Positions 1-17,329 of a stretch of DNA of 35,742 nt are shown here, piece by piece. Both the position numbers and the translations under genes were made by a program. The notes under the pieces were generated by a model. It saw only the letters and a program-made list of their open reading frames with translations. It was not told the DNA's origin and did no database searches. The stretch's first letter is position 1. Every line of letters starts with the position of its first letter. Source of the stretch: Burkholderiales bacterium (GTDB taxonomy: Bacteria; Pseudomonadota; Gammaproteobacteria; Burkholderiales; Burkholderiaceae_D); contig JACQDW010000062.1 in assembly GCA_016200845.1 (NCBI GenBank), forward strand, positions 1 through 35,742. The letters are read 5' to 3'.

Positions 1-2169
1 AAAACCGCCTTGCTCGAAGCACGTCTGGTGGCTGGTAGCCGCAATACTTTTCGCGAATTAAAAACGCGCTACGACGATGCCATGCATCCTCAGCATTTTT
101 TTCAGGCCAAGCTACTCGAACTACAGCAAAGACATGTCAAATACGACGACACGCCTTACAGCCTGGAACCCAATTGCAAAGAGAGTCCGGGCGGATTGCG
201 CGACCTGCAAGTCATTTTATGGGTAGCAAAAGCTGCTAAGCTTGGCAATTCCTGGGCAGAATTGGCGGCACATGGCCTGATCACTGCCACCGAAGCGCAT
301 CAGTTAAAACGCAATGAGCGCGCCTTTAAAGACATACGAATACGCCTGCATATTCAAGCGGGGCGACGTGAAGATCGTTTGGTATTCGATCTGCAAAACG
401 CAATCGCGACTACCTTCGGCTTTGAAACCACAGAGTCGCGACGCGCCAGTGAATATTTGATGCAGCGCTATTACTGGGCCGCCAAAGCGGTGACCCAACT
501 CAATACTATTTTGCTGCAAAATATCGAAGCTGTTCTCTTCCCTTTATCGCATCAGGCGCAAACCATTAATTCGCGCTTTAACGAAGTGAATGGTTTGGTC
601 GATATTGCCAGCGACGATCTGTTTGAAAAAACACCGCGCGCGATGTTAGAGGTGTTTTTGCTGTTGTCGCAAAATGCCAAGCTCAAGGGCATGACCGCAA
701 AGACGCTACGCGCCTTATGGCATGCACGCAATTTGATCGATGCCGAATTTCGTCACGACATTTTCAATCGCGCGACTTTTTTACAAATTTTACAGTCGCA
801 GCGCGGTATTACCCATGTCTTGCGCAGCATGAACCAGACCAGCATACTTGGGCGCTATCTGCCCAACTTCCGGCGCATCGTCGGACAGATGCAACATGAT
901 TTATTTCATGCTTATACGGTCGATCAACACATCCTGATGGTGGTGCGCAATTTGCGTCGTTTTACGATGACAGAACACGCGCACGAGTATCCATTTTGCA
1001 GTCAACTCATGGCGAATTTTAACCAGCCTTGGGTGCTGTATGTCGCGGCGCTGTTCCACGATATTGCCAAAGGCCGCAATGGTGATCACTCCGCTTTAGG
1101 CATGGTCGACGCGCGTAAATTTTGCTATGACCACGGACTATCCAAAGAAAATACCGAGCTCGTTATTTTTTTGGTACAGCAACACCTGACCATGTCGCAA
1201 GTGGCCCAAAAACAAGATTTATCCGACCCCGACGTCATTCAAAGCTTTGCAAATCTAGTCAAAGACGAACGTCATTTGACAGCGCTGTATTTGCTGACAG
1301 TGTGCGATATTCGCGGCACCAGCCACAAGGTGTGGAATGCATGGAAAGGCAAGCTGCTAGAAGATTTATACAAAATCACCTTGCGCGTATTGGGCGGCGA
1401 AACCCCATCGACCGACCGTGAGCTCAAAAACAGACAAGAGGACGCGTTAAAAGCATTGCGCTTACTAGGCATAGAGAACAATGCCCACATCAAGATGTGG
1501 GATCAGTTGGACATCGTCTACTTCTTGCGCCACGATGCCTCTGATATCGCCTGGCAAACGCGCGTTCTGCACGACAAAATCGATAGCCCAACACCCGTCG
1601 TGAAGTGCCGTCTGGCACCGATAGGAGAAGGCTTGCAAGTAACGGCATATCTGCGCGATCAGCCGGACTTGTTTGCCCGTATTTGTAATTATTTTGATGG
1701 CAAAAATTTTGCGATTTTGGACGCAAAAATCCACACCACAAAGAGCGGCTACGCACTAGATACTTTCTTAGTAACCGAGCCAGCGTTTGCCAGCAATTAC
1801 CGCGACATTCTCAATCTGATCGAACACGAACTTAGCGAAACCTTGAGCAAACAAGCACCATTGACCACTCCCAATCAGGGACGTTTATCACGGCTATCAC
1901 GCAACTTCCCTCTGGTACCGACAGTGGAACTACGTCCCGACGACAAAGGACAATATTTTTTATTGTCGATTTCTGCCAACGATAAAAATGGCCTGCTTTA
2001 TTCCATCGCCAGCGTACTCGCCAAACACAAAGTCAATTTGCACACGGCTAAAATCATGACTCTGGGCGAAAGGGTCGAAGACGTGTTCTTAGTCGATGGC
2101 GCCGTACTGCATAACCCTAAAAATCAAATTCAATTTGAGTCAGAATTGCTGGAAGCCTTACGCATTTGA
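1..2169 (+). CDS. glnD: [Protein-PII] uridylyltransferase / uridylyl-removing enzyme, 5'-partial
   Basis: The reading frame is open through the left window edge ([14 protein letters not shown]...). HD-domain motif [12 protein letters not shown] and C-terminal ACT-like repeats ([43 protein letters not shown]) are present. Confidence 0.95.
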   Translation, partial: KTALLEARLVAGSRNTFRELKTRYDDAMHPQHFFQAKLLELQQRHVKYDDTPYSLEPNCKESPGGLRDLQVILWVAKAAKLGNSWAELAAHGLITATEAHQLKRNERAFKDIRIRLHIQAGRREDRLVFDLQNAIATTFGFETTESRRASEYLMQRYYWAAKAVTQLNTILLQNIEAVLFPLSHQAQTINSRFNEVNGLVDIASDDLFEKTPRAMLEVFLLLSQNAKLKGMTAKTLRALWHARNLIDAEFRHDIFNRATFLQILQSQRGITHVLRSMNQTSILGRYLPNFRRIVGQMQHDLFHAYTVDQHILMVVRNLRRFTMTEHAHEYPFCSQLMANFNQPWVLYVAALFHDIAKGRNGDHSALGMVDARKFCYDHGLSKENTELVIFLVQQHLTMSQVAQKQDLSDPDVIQSFANLVKDERHLTALYLLTVCDIRGTSHKVWNAWKGKLLEDLYKITLRVLGGETPSTDRELKNRQEDALKALRLLGIENNAHIKMWDQLDIVYFLRHDASDIAWQTRVLHDKIDSPTPVVKCRLAPIGEGLQVTAYLRDQPDLFARICNYFDGKNFAILDAKIHTTKSGYALDTFLVTEPAFASNYRDILNLIEHELSETLSKQAPLTTPNQGRLSRLSRNFPLVPTVELRPDDKGQYFLLSISANDKNGLLYSIASVLAKHKVNLHTAKIMTLGERVEDVFLVDGAVLHNPKNQIQFESELLEALRI

Positions 2170-2225
2170 AAGTTGCTTTGCTCCGGCGATCTCATCGATC
2201 AATGAACTTTACAAATTAAATCACT

Positions 2226-2972
2226 ATGACTGAACAATTACGACTCTCCAAACGCATGTCCGAACTAGGCCTATGCTCGCGCCGCGAGGCTGATGAATGG
2301 ATCGCCAAAGGCTGGGTGCGGGTCGATGGCCGCGTCGTTTCTGAATTGGGTACCAAGATCTTCCCCGATCAAAAAGTCACCGTGGAACGTCAGGCCGCAG
2401 CCGAACAATCAAAGCGCGTCACGATCTTGATCAATAAGCCTGTCGGCTATGTCAGCGGACAGGCGGAAGATGGCTATCAACCCGCTATCGCCTTAGTCAA
2501 ACCAGAAAATCGCTGGAGCGAGTGCAAGGTCAATAATGAATTTCACCCGACTCAATTGCGCAGCTTAGTGCCAGCTGGCCGTCTCGATATCGACTCGGTG
2601 GGCTTACTAATTTTGACGCAAGACGGCCGCGTGGCAAAAACGTTGATCGGTGAAAACACCGACGTCGAAAAAGAATATCTGGTACGCGTCGCCTACACCA
2701 AACCCGGCAAATTACCCGATGGTGACTTACGCTTACTCAATCACGGTTTGAGCCTGGATGGAAAAAAATTAATCCCTGCCAAAGTGCGCTGGCAAAACGA
2801 CGATCAGCTCAATTTCATTCTCAAAGAAGGAAAAAAACGCCAGATTCGTCGCATGTGTGAAATGGTGGGCTTAAAAGTATTAGGCTTAAAACGGGTACGC
2901 ATAGGCAAGGTCAGGCTGGGTAATTTACCGGAAGGACAATGGCGCTATTTGCGTGATGATGAACCGTTCTAA
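2226..2972 (+). CDS. rRNA pseudouridine synthase, RsuA/RluF family
   Basis: N-terminal S4 domain ([30 protein letters not shown]), catalytic [17 protein letters not shown], and C-terminal [18 protein letters not shown] motif. Confidence 0.9.
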   Translation: MTEQLRLSKRMSELGLCSRREADEWIAKGWVRVDGRVVSELGTKIFPDQKVTVERQAAAEQSKRVTILINKPVGYVSGQAEDGYQPAIALVKPENRWSECKVNNEFHPTQLRSLVPAGRLDIDSVGLLILTQDGRVAKTLIGENTDVEKEYLVRVAYTKPGKLPDGDLRLLNHGLSLDGKKLIPAKVRWQNDDQLNFILKEGKKRQIRRMCEMVGLKVLGLKRVRIGKVRLGNLPEGQWRYLRDDEPF

Positions 2973-2983
2973 TCTAGGAAAAA

Positions 2984-3517
2984 TCAATCATCCTCATTCG
3001 GATCAAGTTCAGGAAACAAGACTTCAGTAAATCCAAATTTGCTCAAGTCTTTGATACGCATTGGATACAGCACGCCATTCAAATGATCGGTTTCATGTTG
3101 GACCACGCGAGCATGAAATCCATCGACTTCGCGGCTGATCGCATTACCAAACTGATCTACACCTTCATAGCGCAAACGGCTCCAGCGTGGTACAAGACCG
3201 CGCATTCCCGGCACCGACAAACATCCCTCCCAGGCGTCGTCGGTTTCCTCCGACAAGGGCGTGAGTACGGGGTTGATCAAGACGGTTTCAGGCACGTTTG
3301 GCGCGTCCGGGTAGCGTGGGTTTTGTTTGAAACCAAAAATTACCAATTGCAAATTAATGCCAATCTGCGGCGCGGCAAGCCCTGCGCCGTTGGCGTGTTG
3401 CATGGTGGCGAACATATCTGCAATCAGTTGATGCAAAGCGGGCGTATCAAATTCACGCACAGGCTCTGACACTTTGAGCAATCGTGGATCGCCCATTTTG
3501 ACGATAGGATAGATCAT
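2984..3517 (-). CDS. def: Peptide deformylase
   Basis: Motifs [18 protein letters not shown] and QHETDHLNG. Confidence 0.95.
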   Translation of the reverse strand: MIYPIVKMGDPRLLKVSEPVREFDTPALHQLIADMFATMQHANGAGLAAPQIGINLQLVIFGFKQNPRYPDAPNVPETVLINPVLTPLSEETDDAWEGCLSVPGMRGLVPRWSRLRYEGVDQFGNAISREVDGFHARVVQHETDHLNGVLYPMRIKDLSKFGFTEVLFPELDPNEDD

Positions 3518-3533
3518 GTTCGCCTCTTCTCTT

Positions 3534-4418
3534 TTATTTCGAAGCCATCAATTCATGCAAATATTTTTCAAACTCAGCGCCGACATCAGGGTGCTTTAAA
3601 CCGAGCGCCACACTGGCTTTTAAGTAGCCGAGCTTAGAGCCACAATCATAGCGCTTGGCGTCGCAACGATAAGCATACACCGCTTCATCTTTCAACATCG
3701 CGGCGATACCGTCGGTCAATTGGATTTCACCACCAGAACCGCGCCCCAGATTTTCCAGATAATTAAAAATTTTACCGGACAACACATAGCGTCCAGCCAC
3801 CGCCAAAGTCGATGGCGCCTCTTCCGGTTTTGGTTTTTCCACGATGCCCAGCATGCGCTCTAAATTCGGCTTGTACGCAGCGCCACTGACAATGCCATAT
3901 TGATTGGTGAATTCACGCAACACGTCTTGGACAGCAACGATGCTGCCACCCTCTTGCGCATACAATTCCGCCATCTGTGCCGTCACGCTTTTTTGCCCCG
4001 GTCGCACATCCATCAAATCATCGGCCAGCAAGACTGCAAATGGTTCATCGCCCACCACAGGGCGCGCGCACAAGACTGCGTGCCCCAAGCCTAAAGCGGC
4101 GGGCTGACGAATATAAATGCAATTGATATTGCTGGGGATGACGTTGCGAACGATCTCTAGCAAAGCATGTTTTCCAGCGACTTCGAGTTCATTTTCCAAC
4201 TCGTAGGCTGTATCGAAATGATCTTCAATCGCCCGTTTATTTCGCCCCGTGATAAACACCATTTCTGTGATGCCCGCCTCCACGGCCTCTTCCACCGCAT
4301 ATTGAATCAGGGGCTTATCGACGACCGATAGCATTTCCTTGGGCTGCGCCTTGGTCGCTGGCAAAAACCGACTACCAAATCCAGCTACGGGGAAAACTGC
4401 TTTTTTAATTTTTTTCAT
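3534..4418 (-). CDS. galU: UTP-glucose-1-phosphate uridylyltransferase
   Basis: [55 protein letters not shown]. Confidence 0.95.
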   Translation of the reverse strand: MKKIKKAVFPVAGFGSRFLPATKAQPKEMLSVVDKPLIQYAVEEAVEAGITEMVFITGRNKRAIEDHFDTAYELENELEVAGKHALLEIVRNVIPSNINCIYIRQPAALGLGHAVLCARPVVGDEPFAVLLADDLMDVRPGQKSVTAQMAELYAQEGGSIVAVQDVLREFTNQYGIVSGAAYKPNLERMLGIVEKPKPEEAPSTLAVAGRYVLSGKIFNYLENLGRGSGGEIQLTDGIAAMLKDEAVYAYRCDAKRYDCGSKLGYLKASVALGLKHPDVGAEFEKYLHELMASK

Positions 4419-4457
4419 TTGAATCCCTCAAACTTACAATCAAACATGCTCTTTATT

Positions 4458-7633
<3,176 letters not shown>

Positions 7634-7638
7634 GCTAC

Positions 7639-10600
7639 TTAACCCTCACCTACTAAACTTGCCGCCGATTCCATATCGACCGCAACAATTCGAGAAACTC
7701 CCTGCTCTTGCATGGTGACACCAATCAATTGTTGTGCCATCTCCATCGCAATCTTATTGTGGGAGATAAATAAAAACTGTGTATTGCCCGACATACGTTT
7801 TACCATATTACAGAAGCGTTCGGTATTGGAATCATCCAAAGGCGCATCAACTTCATCGAGCAAGCAGAAAGGCGCGGGATTTAACTGGAACATCGAGAAT
7901 ACCAGTGCCGTCGCGGTTAAGGCTTTCTCACCACCGGATAATAAATGAATCGTCGCATTTTTCTTGCCCGGCGGTTGCGCCATCACTTGCACGCCAGAGT
8001 CGAGAATCTCATCGCCCGTCATAATCAGTTTCGCCTGACCGCCACCAAACAAGACCGGGAACAATTCCGCAAAATGATGATTGACGCGATTAAAGGTGTC
8101 TTGCAACAAATCGCGAGTTTCAATATCGATCTTGTGTATCGCGTCTTGCAAGGTGGTAATCGCTTCCGTTAGATCCGCATATTGCGCATCAAGGAAAGTC
8201 TTGCGTTCATTCGCTTGCGCCAATTCGTCCAGCGCGGCCAGATTGACTGCGCCCAGAGCAGCAATTGCATTACCCAAACGAGTGACTTCGCCTTGCAAAT
8301 AGGAAGGCTTGAGGTCGTCATGCAACTTCTCTTCCAACGCCGCTTCATCGACTTCAAAATTGCGCAATTGCTCTTCGTATTGCTCTTGATTCAGACGCGC
8401 CGCCTGCTCTTTTAATTGCAATTCGACGATACGATCACGTTGTGGCTGCAAGCTGCGCTCCACTTGCATTTTGGATTCTTCTGCATGGCGCAATTTCTGC
8501 GTTAATTGATCAAGTTCATGCCGCGCATCGGCTAACACTCTTTCCTGATCGCTGCGCTTTTCCAGCAATGATTGCAAGCCAGCCTGCGCCGTTTGCTCAT
8601 CCATGCTCTCCAGTTCCAACTGCCCTTGCTGCATGTTGGCAAATAGCTGCGAAGCTTGTTCAGACGCGGTGGCGATACTGCGTTGTAATTCTTCGATTTT
8701 GACGCGATGCGATTTTTCAGCAAAGGCCGCTTCTTGCGCCGCCAACTCCAGATCACGCAAGCGTGTGCGGGCATCGTTTAAGTGCTGCTCTTTTTCTAAA
8801 AACTCGGTTTGACCATCTTCGTGAGTTTCTTGCATCTCGGCCAGAGCGATGTCGAGAGCTTCAAACTTTTCTTCCGATTCGGCGCGGGCTTGTTGTTGCT
8901 CTTGCTCTTGCTCTGCGATCTCTGCCAGATCGGCGTGAATCTGCGAACTACGCTGATTAAAGCGTGCCTGCACTTCTGCCAGTTTCATATACTCAATTTG
9001 CAAGCTGTGCACAGACTGAGTTAAACCACTGACTCTCAACCGCAACTCTTGCAAAGTCTGGCTCGCTTGTGTCAATGCGGCTTCGGCGCGTATCGCGCGG
9101 GTCTTTCCTTCATCGGCCAGCAAATGCTGAGCACGGCTTTGTTTGGCGATATTATCGATTTCTTGCTGACGCGCCAGCACGCCATCTTGTTCGGAATCAG
9201 CGGCATAAAAACGCACACTCGATGCGCTCACCACATGCCCTTGTTTCGTTACAAAACATGCGCCTGAAGGCAGCTTGCTCCGTTCAGCAAAAGCACTCGC
9301 CACGTCGTTCGCGATATACACCTGATGCAACCAGTCTTGCATCACACCGCGCACACCCGCATCGTTTAACTGCAACAATTGCAGCATGGGCTTTAAGCCT
9401 TCGGGCGCATTGCCAGTTTGCGCGACAACGTGTGGCGCATACAAGGCTAATTTCGCTGGAGGTGCATCATTAAAAAATGCTTTTGCCCATTCGAGATTCG
9501 ACATTTCCAAGGCCGACGTGCGTTCACGCAAAATCGCTTCCAAGGCTGTTTCCCAGCCCGCTTCTATTTGAATTTTTTGCCAGAGCTTAGGTAGTTTTTC
9601 CAACTCATGTTTGGCTAACCAAGGTTGCACTTTGCCCTGGCTTTCCACGCTTTCCTGCAGCGACTTCAATGCCGCCAAGCGTGCATCTAATTGTGCCGAC
9701 AGTGCTGCATCTTTGTTCACCTGCTCTTGCGCTGCGCGACGTGCCTCTTCCAATTGCGGCAAGCGCTCTTGCGCTTCCTCCAATTGCATACTGGACTCTT
9801 CCAGCACTTGTTTTTTCTCTTCCAACTGCAGCGCCAGATTATCCAGATGCGCGGTATCGGGCAGCGCTAAACCCTGCTTTTCCTGATTCAGACGTTCGCG
9901 ACGGGCGGCTAAGGTATTGAGAATATTGGAAGCATTGCGTTGATGGGTTGACTCCAGCTCGATCTGCTGTTGCATCTGCATGATCTTGGCGCGCGATTCG
10001 GTCGATTTGAGCTGCGCTTCACGCCAGCTTTGCTCTAAGGCGGGCAAGATTTCACTTTGTTGCGCCACGCTTTCTTGTGCCTGCTCGCTACGCATCGCCA
10101 ACTCTTCAACGTGCATCTCGGCATCGCTCAATTCATCTTGAAATTGATGTCCCTGACGCTGCCATTGATCACGTTGCGCCGCCAGAGAATTTAACTGGGA
10201 TTGCAAACGCGCCCGTGATTCGATAACGAATTTGATCTGCGCTTCCAGACTGCCGATTTCCGCGTTAGTCTGATACAAGTGTCCTTGCGCCTGATGCATT
10301 TTGTCGCCAACGGCATAATGCGCCTGACGCATTTGATCGAGCTCTAATTCTACATGGCGCAATTTGGCAGTTTGTTCCTCCAGGTCGAGCTGGCATTTTT
10401 CTATGTCTGCAAAATATTTCTTTTGTTCAGCCGCTGCTTCGCGCTTACGCAACATCCACAGAATTTTTTGTTTTTCTTCCTGATCGGCTTGTAAGGCGTG
10501 GTATTTATTGGCGACGACGGCCTGAGCGTCAAGGCGTTCCAGATTATTGTTTAACTCGCGCAAAATATCTTCTACGCGCACCAGATTTTCGTGGGTATCG

Positions 10601-11154
10601 TGAATCCGGTTTTCGGTCTCACGACGGCGTTCTTTATAGCGCGACACACCAGCCGCTTCTTCTAAAAACACACGCAATTCTTCGGGACGCGATTCAATAA
10701 TGCGCGAGATCATGCCCTGACCAATAATCGCGTAAGCGCGCGGCCCCAGACCGGTTCCCAGGAAAATATCCTGAATATCGCGCCGCCGCACCGGCTGACC
10801 ATTGATGTAATAAGTAGAGGTACCATCGCGCGTCAAGGTACGTTTAACCGCGATTTCAGCGTATTGGCTCCACTGCCCTGCTGCCTTACCCAAGCTGTTA
10901 TCAAACACCAGCTCAACCGAAGAGCGGCCCGCAGGTTTGCGATGCGTCGAGCCATTAAAAATCACGTCCTGCATCGATTCACCGCGCAGTTCAGACGCTT
11001 TAGACTCGCCCAAGACCCAGCGCACCGCATCGATAATATTCGATTTGCCGCAGCCATTTGGGCCAACCACACCCACCAATTGACCGGGAACCTGAAAATG
11101 TGTGGGATCTACGAAGGATTTAAATCCAGATAATTTAATAGAAGTTAAGCGCAC
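7639..11154 (-). CDS. smc: Chromosome segregation ATPase SMC
   Basis: 1171 aa; Walker A GPNGCGKSNIIDAVRWVLGE, long coiled coils with hinge, signature LLSGGEKALTATAL and Walker B CLLDEVDAPLDDSN. Confidence 0.97.
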   Translation of the reverse strand: MRLTSIKLSGFKSFVDPTHFQVPGQLVGVVGPNGCGKSNIIDAVRWVLGESKASELRGESMQDVIFNGSTHRKPAGRSSVELVFDNSLGKAAGQWSQYAEIAVKRTLTRDGTSTYYINGQPVRRRDIQDIFLGTGLGPRAYAIIGQGMISRIIESRPEELRVFLEEAAGVSRYKERRRETENRIHDTHENLVRVEDILRELNNNLERLDAQAVVANKYHALQADQEEKQKILWMLRKREAAAEQKKYFADIEKCQLDLEEQTAKLRHVELELDQMRQAHYAVGDKMHQAQGHLYQTNAEIGSLEAQIKFVIESRARLQSQLNSLAAQRDQWQRQGHQFQDELSDAEMHVEELAMRSEQAQESVAQQSEILPALEQSWREAQLKSTESRAKIMQMQQQIELESTHQRNASNILNTLAARRERLNQEKQGLALPDTAHLDNLALQLEEKKQVLEESSMQLEEAQERLPQLEEARRAAQEQVNKDAALSAQLDARLAALKSLQESVESQGKVQPWLAKHELEKLPKLWQKIQIEAGWETALEAILRERTSALEMSNLEWAKAFFNDAPPAKLALYAPHVVAQTGNAPEGLKPMLQLLQLNDAGVRGVMQDWLHQVYIANDVASAFAERSKLPSGACFVTKQGHVVSASSVRFYAADSEQDGVLARQQEIDNIAKQSRAQHLLADEGKTRAIRAEAALTQASQTLQELRLRVSGLTQSVHSLQIEYMKLAEVQARFNQRSSQIHADLAEIAEQEQEQQQARAESEEKFEALDIALAEMQETHEDGQTEFLEKEQHLNDARTRLRDLELAAQEAAFAEKSHRVKIEELQRSIATASEQASQLFANMQQGQLELESMDEQTAQAGLQSLLEKRSDQERVLADARHELDQLTQKLRHAEESKMQVERSLQPQRDRIVELQLKEQAARLNQEQYEEQLRNFEVDEAALEEKLHDDLKPSYLQGEVTRLGNAIAALGAVNLAALDELAQANERKTFLDAQYADLTEAITTLQDAIHKIDIETRDLLQDTFNRVNHHFAELFPVLFGGGQAKLIMTGDEILDSGVQVMAQPPGKKNATIHLLSGGEKALTATALVFSMFQLNPAPFCLLDEVDAPLDDSNTERFCNMVKRMSGNTQFLFISHNKIAMEMAQQLIGVTMQEQGVSRIVAVDMESAASLVGEG

Positions 11155-11225
11155 GTTATTTTTATGGTTCGACTTTTAAACGAAGATAGAAACAGAAGAG
11201 ATCATACCAATCACAAATTTGACGC

Positions 11226-11246
11226 AAAGCGAGGACTGCTCGCTTT
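11226..11246. repeat. Perfect 8-bp stem hairpin in the smc/dapC divergent intergenic region
   Basis: AAAGCGAG-GACTG-CTCGCTTT. It would lie in the smc leader if transcription starts upstream. Confidence 0.5.
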
Positions 11247-11443
11247 AACTCACACCTTCCCTACGAAAACTTTCTTTTCAGATAAGTAAGGGCGTACATC
11301 ATAACATTTTGAATGCCCGATTACGGAGTTTTTGATGGCGAATCCCAACACTTGATTTTTCGCGCTTTCGTTGGCTTCGATCTATCCATCTTCCATTTTT
11401 TATTTCAGACAATCTTCAGCGAATCTTATATGAAATAGCCAGC

Positions 11444-11449
11444 TATAAT
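11444..11449 (+). promoter_or_regulatory. Candidate -10 box upstream of dapC
   Basis: Exact TATAAT about 50 nt before the GTG start at 11499; no convincing -35 box. Confidence 0.35.
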
Positions 11450-11498
11450 AGCGCTCTATTTTCGGCCTCTAATTTTCCGCACAATCCGGTATCGCAAA

Positions 11499-12758
11499 GT
11501 GAATCCTCATCTCGCTCTCTTACAAGCTTATCCTTTTGAAAAACTGAAGAAATTATTTGCGGGCATTCAACCCAACCCCGACTATAAAGCGATTAGCCTG
11601 GGACTGGGCGAACCAAAACATCCGACACCTCAGCTGATCAAAGATGCCTTTCTTGCCAACTTAGACGGGCTGGCCAATTATCCGGCGACACTGGGCAGCG
11701 AGCCATTGCGCCGCGCCATCAGTCGTTGGCTGGCACAGCGCTATCAAGTTCCCGCGCTCGATATTCAACATCAGATTTTGCCCGTGAATGGCTCCAGAGA
11801 AGCGTTGTTCTCGCTGACGCAAGCGGTAGTCGATCCGTCCAAAGTGAGCAATGGCAAACCTATCGTCATGTGCCCCAATCCCTTTTATCAGATTTATGAA
11901 GGTGCGGCATTGCTGGCGGGAGCCGAACCTTATTTTGCCAACGCCAATCCCGATAAAAATTTCGCGCCTGATTACAGCAGTATTCCCGAAGAAATTTGGC
12001 AGCGAACACAATTAATCTTCGTCTGCTCACCGGGGAATCCCACTGGAGCGGTATTGACGCAAGCGGACTGGGATGAGTTGTTCGCACTGTCCGATCGCTA
12101 TGGCTTTGTGATCGCTGCCGACGAATGCTATTCCGAGATTTATTTTGGTGATACTGCACCATTAGGCAGCTTAAGCGCGGCCTACAGCTCTGGCCGCCTT
12201 GATTATCCACGTCTGGTGACACTCTCTAGCTTGTCCAAGCGTTCCAACGTGCCGGGTATGCGTTCCGGCTTCGTGGCTGGCGATGCCGCCATCATGAAAC
12301 AATATTTGTTATACCGCACTTATCACGGCAGCGCCATGTCGCCGACCGTACAAGCCGCCTCGGTCGCCGCTTGGGAAGACGAACAACATGTCATCGATAA
12401 CCGTGCTTTATATGTCAAGAAATTCGCTCAAGTCACACCGGTCTTAGCCGAAGTACTTGACGTCAAATTACCCGATGCCGCCTTCTACCTGTGGGCCGGT
12501 GTCGATAAGCACATACAGATCTCTGACACAGAGTTCGCTCAAGGTCTTTACCGGGACTATAATGTGACGGTGCTACCGGGGAGTTTTCTGGCACGAGATG
12601 CACATGGCACCAATCCTGGCAATCAGCGCATACGAATGGCGCTGGTGGCCGAAGTTGAAGAATGCATGGAAGCCGCGCAGAGAATCGCCGCTTACACCCG
12701 CAAGCTGATCAACCAACAAGCTTCGCATTCACACCAAACAAGCAAAACGTCCAATTAA
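11499..12758 (+). CDS. dapC: Succinyldiaminopimelate transaminase (PLP fold type I)
   Basis: GTG start. Aminotransferase motifs [24 protein letters not shown] and [15 protein letters not shown]; adjacent to dapD. Confidence 0.92.
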   Translation: MNPHLALLQAYPFEKLKKLFAGIQPNPDYKAISLGLGEPKHPTPQLIKDAFLANLDGLANYPATLGSEPLRRAISRWLAQRYQVPALDIQHQILPVNGSREALFSLTQAVVDPSKVSNGKPIVMCPNPFYQIYEGAALLAGAEPYFANANPDKNFAPDYSSIPEEIWQRTQLIFVCSPGNPTGAVLTQADWDELFALSDRYGFVIAADECYSEIYFGDTAPLGSLSAAYSSGRLDYPRLVTLSSLSKRSNVPGMRSGFVAGDAAIMKQYLLYRTYHGSAMSPTVQAASVAAWEDEQHVIDNRALYVKKFAQVTPVLAEVLDVKLPDAAFYLWAGVDKHIQISDTEFAQGLYRDYNVTVLPGSFLARDAHGTNPGNQRIRMALVAEVEECMEAAQRIAAYTRKLINQQASHSHQTSKTSN

Positions 12759-12798
12759 ATTTTCTCTTCTTTCTACTTTTCATTTTTTACATTTCGCC

Positions 12799-13626
12799 AT
12801 GACACAGCAATTACAGCAAATTATCGACCAGGCTTGGGAAGAACGTACACAATATTCCCCAAAAAACGCCCCCGCAGAACTCCGTGAAGCCGTAGCTCAC
12901 GTCATCGCACAATTAGACGCAGGTACTTTGCGTGTCGCGCAAAAAACTGAGGGTGCGTGGCAAGTCAATCAATGGGTCAAAAAGGCGGTGTTGCTGTCTT
13001 TCCGTCTGGAAGACAATATCGTGATGCCATCGGGCGATCACATGCAATTCTTCGATAAAGTACCGACCAAATTTGCCAATTACACCGCTGAAGATTTCGT
13101 CAAAGGTGGTTTCCGCGTGGTTCCGCCTGCGGTGGCACGTCGTGGCAGTTTCATCGCCAAGAATGTGGTCTTAATGCCTTCTTACGTCAACATCGGTGCT
13201 TACGTCGATGAAGGTGCGATGATCGACACTTGGGCGACCGTAGGCTCTTGCGCTCAGATCGGCAAAAACGTGCACTTGTCCGGCGGCGTCGGTATCGGTG
13301 GCGTGTTAGAACCGATGCAGGCCAACCCCACCATCATCGAAGATAACTGCTTCATCGGTGCCCGTTCCGAAGTGGTGGAAGGCGTCATCGTCGAAGAAAA
13401 CTCAGTGATTTCTATGGGTGTGTATATCGGCCAATCCACCAAGATTTATGACCGCGCCACGGGTGAAGTCAGCTATGGCCGCATTCCTGCGGGCTCAGTT
13501 GTGGTGTCCGGCAATCTGCCTTCACCCTGCGGTAAATACAGTTTGTACTGCGCCGTCATCGTCAAACGTGTCGATGCTCAAACGCGCTCAAAAACCAGCA
13601 TCAATGAATTGTTACGCGGCGCATAA
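12799..13626 (+). CDS. dapD: 2,3,4,5-tetrahydropyridine-2,6-dicarboxylate N-succinyltransferase
   Basis: Left-handed beta-helix hexapeptide repeats and family signature [32 protein letters not shown]. Confidence 0.96.
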   Translation: MTQQLQQIIDQAWEERTQYSPKNAPAELREAVAHVIAQLDAGTLRVAQKTEGAWQVNQWVKKAVLLSFRLEDNIVMPSGDHMQFFDKVPTKFANYTAEDFVKGGFRVVPPAVARRGSFIAKNVVLMPSYVNIGAYVDEGAMIDTWATVGSCAQIGKNVHLSGGVGIGGVLEPMQANPTIIEDNCFIGARSEVVEGVIVEENSVISMGVYIGQSTKIYDRATGEVSYGRIPAGSVVVSGNLPSPCGKYSLYCAVIVKRVDAQTRSKTSINELLRGA

Positions 13627-13674
13627 ATAAACCCACACGGCAAAGTTACCGATATCAGGCAAGGAGACAATTGT

Positions 13675-14814
13675 ATGGCTATGGATCGCTTATTTCAGTT
13701 GATGAAAGAGAAGAACGCGTCGGACATGTTTTTTGCGATTAACTCGCCGATTCATCTCAAAATCAATGGCACGCTGCTGCCCATCAATCAGCAGCGTATG
13801 GATGAAGACAACATCCAAAGCCTGTTAGCGGAAGTCGTTTCAGCAGAGCATTTGCAGCAGCTCAAAAAAGAAAACGAGCTCAATATCGGTATCGGCGTCG
13901 CGGGCATTGGTCGGTTTCGCTTATCCGCGTTCAAACAACGCGGCTCTACTTCCGCAGTTTTTCGTTTCGTTCCGGGCGTCATTCCTGCGCTAGACAGCCT
14001 CAACTTGCCGCCCGTCTTGTCCGAATTGGTGATGGAAAAACGTGGCCTGATCTTGGTCGTCGGCGCAACTGGTTCAGGCAAATCCACGACCATCGCATCC
14101 ATGCTCGATTTTCGCAATGAGCTCAAAACTGGGCACATTCTCACTATTGAAGATCCGATTGAATATTTGTTCCGCAGTAAAAAATCCATCGTCAATCAAC
14201 GTGAAGTTGGTTCCGACGCGGACAGTTTGAAAACGGCCTTGCGCAACTCGTTACGACAAGCGCCTGACGTGATCCTGATTGGCGAAATCCGTGATCTGGA
14301 AACCATGATGGCGGCGATCGCCTACGCACAATCGGGCCATTTAGTCGTCGCGACCCTGCATGCCAACAACAGCTATCAGGCACTCAATCGTATTATCAGC
14401 TTCTTCCCCATTGAAAATCGCAGCGCTTTGTTATTAGATTTAGCCTCTGCAATCAAGGCAGTCATCTCGCAACGACTGGTCAAAGCCAACAATGGCGGAC
14501 GTTGCCCGGCAGTCGAAATCATGCTCAATACGCGCTATGTCGCAGAGTTAATTGAACAAGGCAATATCTTCCAAATCAAAGAAGCGATTGAGAAGAGTCT
14601 GGCACCGGGATCACAAACCTTTGAGCGCGCTTTATTACAGCTGATCAAAGATGACATGATCACGCAAGATGAGGGACTGGCCAACGCGGACTCCGCCAAC
14701 AACTTGCTGTGGCTGATCAATAACGACGCGGTCAATACACAAAAGGCAGCACCAGTACCTGAGCCAGAGCATCACACAGAGGCGACGTTCACCGAATTTA
14801 ATCTCAACATGTAA
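13675..14814 (+). CDS. pilU: PilT/PilU-type twitching motility ATPase
   Basis: Walker A GATGSGKSTTIASM, ILTIEDPIEY Asp box, GEIRDLETM Walker B, ATLHANNS His box. The N- and C-termini look PilU-like. Confidence 0.85.
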   Translation: MAMDRLFQLMKEKNASDMFFAINSPIHLKINGTLLPINQQRMDEDNIQSLLAEVVSAEHLQQLKKENELNIGIGVAGIGRFRLSAFKQRGSTSAVFRFVPGVIPALDSLNLPPVLSELVMEKRGLILVVGATGSGKSTTIASMLDFRNELKTGHILTIEDPIEYLFRSKKSIVNQREVGSDADSLKTALRNSLRQAPDVILIGEIRDLETMMAAIAYAQSGHLVVATLHANNSYQALNRIISFFPIENRSALLLDLASAIKAVISQRLVKANNGGRCPAVEIMLNTRYVAELIEQGNIFQIKEAIEKSLAPGSQTFERALLQLIKDDMITQDEGLANADSANNLLWLINNDAVNTQKAAPVPEPEHHTEATFTEFNLNM

Positions 14815-14829
14815 GCAATAAAAAACGCA

Positions 14830-15198
14830 ATGGCAAAAACGATTACTCTGTTCGGCATTCCCAACTGCGGCACCGTCAAAAAAGCCCGCACCTGGCTGGA
14901 GACGAACGCAATTCCCTTTCAGTTTCACAATTTCAAGAAAGATGGCTTAGCGCAAGCACAGGTAGAAACATGGCTCAATCAAATTGAGCTCGACGTTCTC
15001 ATCAATCGCAAAGGCACTAGTTGGCGCGCTTTAAGCGATGAACAAAAAAACTTAGCCAACGACAGAGAGGGCGCAATACAACTGATGCTCGCCCAGCCTT
15101 CACTGATCAAACGTCCTGTGCTGCAGATAATTGAGAACGAAATAAAACATCTGGGCGTTGGTTTTAAACCTGAGATTTACCAAAGCATCTTTAAATAA
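14830..15198 (+). CDS. ArsC/Spx-family thioredoxin-fold protein (YffB-like)
   Basis: MAKTITLFGIPNCGTVKKARTWLETNAIPFQFHNFKKDG...NRKGTSWRALS...RPVL. Confidence 0.85.
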   Translation: MAKTITLFGIPNCGTVKKARTWLETNAIPFQFHNFKKDGLAQAQVETWLNQIELDVLINRKGTSWRALSDEQKNLANDREGAIQLMLAQPSLIKRPVLQIIENEIKHLGVGFKPEIYQSIFK

Positions 15199-15207
15199 GA
15201 CAAATAG

Positions 15208-17252
<2,045 letters not shown>

Positions 17253-17283
17253 GGCGCATATAGCCACACTCAGCAACAAATGA

Positions 17284-17329
17284 TGACCACCTCAGCTTGC
17301 TCACGCAAGCAGGTGGTCAACGCTTTTTT
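17284..17329 (+). terminator. Rho-independent terminator after prmB
   Basis: TGACCACCT-ca-GCTTGC-TCAC-GCAAGC-AGGTGGTCA stem-loop followed by ACGCTTTTTT. Confidence 0.8.

Noticed and set aside
8169-10000. Many + and alternate-frame - ORFs overlapping smc (e.g. 8442..8702, 9069..9473, 9611..9886)
   Set aside because: They are shadow ORFs of the long conserved smc coding frame, with low-complexity or atypical composition and no recognisable domains.
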